Source: Sphingobium_A sp965228065 (GTDB taxonomy: Bacteria > Pseudomonadota > Alphaproteobacteria > Sphingomonadales > Sphingomonadaceae). From it: DNA of 64,000 bases. The translations under genes were made by a program, and so were the position numbers. Below, piece after piece: positions 60,680 through 64,000 of the stretch (its first letter is position 1; each line of letters opens with the position of its first letter). The notes below the pieces were generated by a model. The model was given only the letters and a program-made list of their open reading frames with translations, was not told the DNA's origin and made no database searches. The DNA lies in NCBI GenBank assembly GCA_965228065.1, contig OZ245788.1, positions 1,674,001 through 1,738,000 of the forward strand. The letters are read 5' to 3'.

Positions 60680-62511
60680 TCACTCTCTCCGGTCAGCTTG
60701 TTTTCATAAGCGCGGCGTGCGGCCTGAACCTCCGCGCGTGCCGAGACTTCGGGCACCGCCACGTCCCACCAATGGCCGCCGGCTTCGGTGACGATGACGG
60801 GATCGGTATCGATGACGATCACATGGCTCTTGTCCGATGCCGACGCCCGGACCAGCGCCGCTTCCAGGCCGGCGATATCGTCGACCTTCTCGGCGGTTGC
60901 GCCAAGGCTGCGGGCATGGCTGGCAAAATCGATCTCGGGAAGCGTGGCGTGCCGGGTGTCGGCGAGCAGATTGTTGAACGGCCGGCCGCCGGTGCCCTGC
61001 TGAAGTCGGTTGATGCAGCCATAGCCACGATTGTCGAGCAGGATGACGGTGATCTTGTGGCCAAGCATCACCGATGTGGCGAGCTCGGAATTGAGCATCA
61101 GATAGCTGCCGTCGCCGACCATGACATAGACGTCGCGTGACGGGTCGGCCATCTTGACGCCGAGCCCGCCGGCAATTTCATAGCCCATGCACGAAAAGCC
61201 ATATTCGACGTGATAGCCGCCGGGGCGGTGCGAGCGCCAAAGCTTGTGGAGCTCGCCGGGAAGGCCGCCAGCGGCGCACACCACCGTCGCGTCGGCACCG
61301 GCCTGCCGCCAGACCGCGCCGATGACCTGCGCATCCGAAGCGAGCGCATCGCCGGGCGCGGTCGCGGCATCCCAGGCCGCATTCCATTCGGCGATGGCCT
61401 CGCCATTCCGTGCGCGCCACGCGGCGCTCGCTTGCCAGTCACCGAGCGCTGCGGACAGCGCTTCGAGCGTGGCCCGGGCGTCACCCAGGACCGGCTCTGC
61501 CGCCTGCTTGCCGACGTCATGCTGGGCAATATTGATCTGGAACAGCCGCTTGCCCGCGAACAACGTGCGCGATCCGGTGGTGAAATCCTGAAGACGCGTC
61601 CCGATGCCGATGACGAGATCGGCCGCCTCGGCTGCGCGGTTCGCGGCACTGGTGCCGGTCACGCCGATCGCGCCGAGCGCCTGTGGGTGATCCCAAACCA
61701 GCGATCCCTTGCCGCCCTGGGTCTCCGCAACCGGAATTCCGGTGCGTTCGGCCAGATCGGCGAGGATATGTTCGGCGCGCGAATAGAGCACGCCGCCGCC
61801 GGCGACGATCAGCGGCGCCTCGGCGACACGAAGCGCGTCGGCCAGGGCCGCCAGTTCGGTTTCGTCGGGACGCATGCGGCGCTGACGCCAGGTCCTGGCG
61901 GCGAAGAAGCTCTCGGGATAGTCGAACGCCTCTGCCTGGACGTCCTGGCACAGGCAGAGCGTGACCGGCCCGCACGATGCCGGATCGGTGAGTATCTGCA
62001 TCGCTCGCGGCAATGCCTCGAGGATCTGTTCGGGGCGGGTGATGCGGTCGAAATAGCGCGAGACCGGCTTGAAACAGTCATTGGCGCTGACCGTCGCGTC
62101 CGCGAAATCCTCGATCTGCTGCAAAACGGGATCGGGCCGGCGGCTGGCATAGACGTCGCCGGGCAGGAACAGCACAGGCAGCCGGTTGACGTGGGCGAGC
62201 GCAGCGGCGGTCACCATGTTGGTTGCGCCCGGGCCGATCGACGTGGTGCAGGCCATGGCGCGCAGGCGACGCGACTGCTTGGCGAATGCGATCGCGGCAT
62301 GCGCCATGCCCTGCTCGTTATGCGCACGCCAGGTCGGCAGCGTATCGCCCATTCCGGCCAGCGCTTCGCCGATTCCCGCAACATTGCCATGGCCGAAAAT
62401 GGCCCAGACGCCCGCGAAATACGGGGTCGCCACGCCGTCGATCTCGACCGACTGCGCCGCGAGATATCGGCAAAGGGCCTGCGCCATGGTCAGGCGCACC
62501 GTCTTGCTCAT
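60676..62511 (-). CDS. iolD: 3D-(3,5/4)-trihydroxycyclohexane-1,2-dione hydrolase
   Basis: A thiamine-diphosphate enzyme that opens the inositol-derived ring to 5-deoxyglucuronate. ThDP/Mg motif VGDGSYLMLNSELATSV...NRGYGCINRL at the C-terminal side and the N-terminal GHGNVAGIGEAL with catalytic-type NEQGMAHAA. ATG 62511 gives 611 residues, the usual length, and overlaps the iolC stop by one base. Overlap with iolE is four bases. Confidence 0.95.
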   Translation of the reverse strand: MSKTVRLTMAQALCRYLAAQSVEIDGVATPYFAGVWAIFGHGNVAGIGEALAGMGDTLPTWRAHNEQGMAHAAIAFAKQSRRLRAMACTTSIGPGATNMVTAAALAHVNRLPVLFLPGDVYASRRPDPVLQQIEDFADATVSANDCFKPVSRYFDRITRPEQILEALPRAMQILTDPASCGPVTLCLCQDVQAEAFDYPESFFAARTWRQRRMRPDETELAALADALRVAEAPLIVAGGGVLYSRAEHILADLAERTGIPVAETQGGKGSLVWDHPQALGAIGVTGTSAANRAAEAADLVIGIGTRLQDFTTGSRTLFAGKRLFQINIAQHDVGKQAAEPVLGDARATLEALSAALGDWQASAAWRARNGEAIAEWNAAWDAATAPGDALASDAQVIGAVWRQAGADATVVCAAGGLPGELHKLWRSHRPGGYHVEYGFSCMGYEIAGGLGVKMADPSRDVYVMVGDGSYLMLNSELATSVMLGHKITVILLDNRGYGCINRLQQGTGGRPFNNLLADTRHATLPEIDFASHARSLGATAEKVDDIAGLEAALVRASASDKSHVIVIDTDPVIVTEAGGHWWDVAVPEVSARAEVQAARRAYENKLTGESE

Positions 62512-64000
62512 CAGTCCACCATTTCCTTCACATGGCGCGCGTCGCGCCATGCATCCGCCAGCACGCGCAGATTCTCCGCCAGTGCATCCACGGCCTTATC
62601 GTCATCGATCTCACCCGAAAGCCAGCGCGTCGCGACATCGTGGAAGATCGTGCGGCCCACCGCGAAGCCCTTGACCAGCTGGAAACCCGCGGCGGTCGTG
62701 ATCCCCGCCAGCAATTCCTCCTGCGGCGCGGACAGGCCCAGCAGGACGATGCCACGGCACAGCGGGTCATGGCGCAGGATCGCCGCCTCGATCGCGCTCC
62801 AGGTCGCGCCGTCTTCGGCGGGCTCGAGCTTCCACCAGTCGGGATAGACGCCGAGCGCATAGACATGGTCGATGACGCGGGCGATCGTGTTGCTGTCGAT
62901 CGTGCCGTGCTTCGACGCGATGACCTCGAGCAGGAATTCGTGCCGCGTCGCACGGCAGGCGTCGAACAGCCGGAGGATCTGGCGATCCTGCCGCGCGATC
63001 ATCTCGGGCTCGTCGTCGGGATGATAGAAGACCAGGCATTTGACGACATGGTTGATCGGCCATTCGCGCAGCGTCGCGGCGACATCGGGCGAGCCTTCGA
63101 ACGCGATCGGGCGCGATCCCGGCAGCTCGATGGGGCGGCCGATCCAATAGGGCAGGTCCGCCGCGGCTTCGAGTGCGCGTGCGCCGAAGCGGCCGTCGAG
63201 CAGCATCCCGTAACGCGGGTCGCCACCGGCAAGCCGCTTCACCGCCTTGAGCGCAAGATTCTTGAAATGCGCGATCCGGACCGCGTCGCCGGTACCGAGA
63301 TCGGCGATGAGATCGTCGAACTGGCTGCGATGGTCCATCGCCAGCACGGTCAGCTCGGGGCGCTCGCCATGCCGGTTGCTCGACCAGTGGAGCTGCTCGA
63401 GCGCCGCACTTTCCCGAAGGCGATGCGGCCATGTCCCGCGCAGGAAGACCTGCAATTCGTCCCACGACGCCATGGCCGGCGCACAGCCATGGCGCGACAC
63501 GACGATCGCGCCGCACGCATTGGCGATCTCGCAACATGTGTCGATCGGCATGCCGCGCAGCCAGCCGCGCAGGAACCCCGCCATGAAGGCATCGCCCGCG
63601 CCGAGCACGTTGAACACTTCGATCGGAAAACCTCGTCCGACAATGCCGTCATCCAGGTCATCCGGCACGTCGCCGGGAAAGGCCACGCATCCCGCGGCGC
63701 CGCGCTTGCATACCAGCAACGCATCGCTGTGGGCGCGGATCGCGCGCAGGGCCGCGACGGTATCGGTCGAGCCGCCGAGGATATGCACCTCTTCCTCGGT
63801 GCCGACGATCAGATCGCAAAAGGGGAGCACGCGCTGAAGCTCGGCGGTGACGGCGGCGCTCGCGATGAAACGGTCCTCTCCGTTCGCCTTGGCGGCCAAT
63901 CCCCACAAGACCGGGCGATAGTCGATGTCGAAAATCACGCGCCCGCCCTGCGCCTTCATCAGTTCGGCGGCCTTCATGCTCGCCGCGAACACCCCGGGTT
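62511..64000 (-). CDS. iolC: 5-dehydro-2-deoxygluconokinase fused to DUF2090 (5' end cut by window)
   Basis: The visible part starts inside a PfkB-family sugar kinase, with VIFDIDYRPVLWGL and the ATP/anion hole FNVLGAGDAFMAGFLRGW. After about residue 195 it continues as a DUF2090 domain (LTVLAMDHRSQFDD, then VKCLVFYHPDD and FAVGRTIFHDVA), an aldolase-like fold related to IolJ/LacD. The fusion would phosphorylate 5-dehydro-2-deoxygluconate and perhaps also cleave it. It is the most upstream iol gene in view; the N-terminal ~150 residues and the promoter lie outside. Confidence 0.93.
   Translation of the reverse strand, partial: PGVFAASMKAAELMKAQGGRVIFDIDYRPVLWGLAAKANGEDRFIASAAVTAELQRVLPFCDLIVGTEEEVHILGGSTDTVAALRAIRAHSDALLVCKRGAAGCVAFPGDVPDDLDDGIVGRGFPIEVFNVLGAGDAFMAGFLRGWLRGMPIDTCCEIANACGAIVVSRHGCAPAMASWDELQVFLRGTWPHRLRESAALEQLHWSSNRHGERPELTVLAMDHRSQFDDLIADLGTGDAVRIAHFKNLALKAVKRLAGGDPRYGMLLDGRFGARALEAAADLPYWIGRPIELPGSRPIAFEGSPDVAATLREWPINHVVKCLVFYHPDDEPEMIARQDRQILRLFDACRATRHEFLLEVIASKHGTIDSNTIARVIDHVYALGVYPDWWKLEPAEDGATWSAIEAAILRHDPLCRGIVLLGLSAPQEELLAGITTAAGFQLVKGFAVGRTIFHDVATRWLSGEIDDDKAVDALAENLRVLADAWRDARHVKEMVD

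Noticed and set aside
61210..62847. A 545-residue plus-strand frame opposite iolD/iolC
   Set aside because: Antisense shadow of conserved enzymes with intact motifs.
1..64000. tRNA, rRNA, CRISPR array, insertion sequence or prophage
   Set aside because: No clover-leaf-like segment, regularly spaced repeats, transposase or phage gene was seen on reading both strands, though weak tRNAs cannot be fully excluded by eye.

Overview
The window is about 64 kb of high-GC chromosomal DNA that reads as an alphaproteobacterium of the Sphingomonadales (Sphingomonas-like). This is inferred from protein families (UrcA, extensin-like, DUF2585/UPF0314, a CpoB/RodZ-like pair, the ubiH / ftsK / lolA / xthA / ribA neighbourhood) and from EcfG-type promoters (GGAAC-N16/17-CGTT). 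No rRNA, tRNA, CRISPR array, prophage or insertion sequence was seen. Codon use and GC look even, so most of the window is ordinary core chromosome with two catabolic islands.

Layout. 1-3.9 kb: cut extensin-like gene, small membrane proteins, gmk, DUF2585 protein, CDF metal exporter. 4.1-6.5 kb: a three-gene yfiR-yfiN-yfiB-type c-di-GMP module. 6.5-12.3 kb: 3-hydroxybutyryl-CoA dehydrogenase, a queuosine-precursor transporter (yhhQ) with a strikingly structured leader, argB, ubiG, lysC, a nitronate monooxygenase family gene. 12.4-21.6 kb: SPOR lipoprotein, ptsP, RodZ-like protein, cpoB, tilS, ftsH, DUF3800 protein. 21.6-28.9 kb: a possible stress-regulated small RNA, small acidic stress protein, LytS/LytTR two-component pair, UrcA protein, transglutaminase-like protein, JmjC-like cupin and SleB-type hydrolase, with several copies of short palindromic repeats between them.

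29.0-36.4 kb: a complete histidine-utilisation island. hutI-hutH-hutG-hutU run leftward and hutF-hutC rightward from a 46-bp divergent region that carries an 18-bp near-perfect palindrome, the likely HutC operator. HutF plus HutG gives the deiminase/deformylase route to glutamate. 36.4-50 kb: small proteins, a cupredoxin, a 963-bp non-coding stretch built of two diverged ~500-bp tandem units (each with a perfect TTATCCACA DnaA-type box and a strong terminal hairpin), then ubiH, ftsK, lolA, xthA, ribA, and a Fur-box-preceded siderophore receptor operon (receptor, DUF3649, PepSY, DUF3325).

50-64 kb: a hybrid sensor kinase with an EcfG-type promoter, then an inositol-phosphate island. A secreted two-domain beta-propeller phytase is divergent from an inositol-monophosphatase-family gene. 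Facing the latter is a long, tightly coupled leftward operon: iolC (cut by the window end), iolD, iolE, iolB, an OPA-family organophosphate transporter, a Tat-exported PhoD-like phosphatase, a 66-residue possible DNA-binding protein and a Gfo/Idh/MocA dehydrogenase. Together they could take phytate through inositol phosphates and myo-inositol into central metabolism. This gene set and the small coupled regulator-like protein are the most system-like content of the window. The yhhQ leader and the tandem non-coding units are the most interesting non-coding signals.
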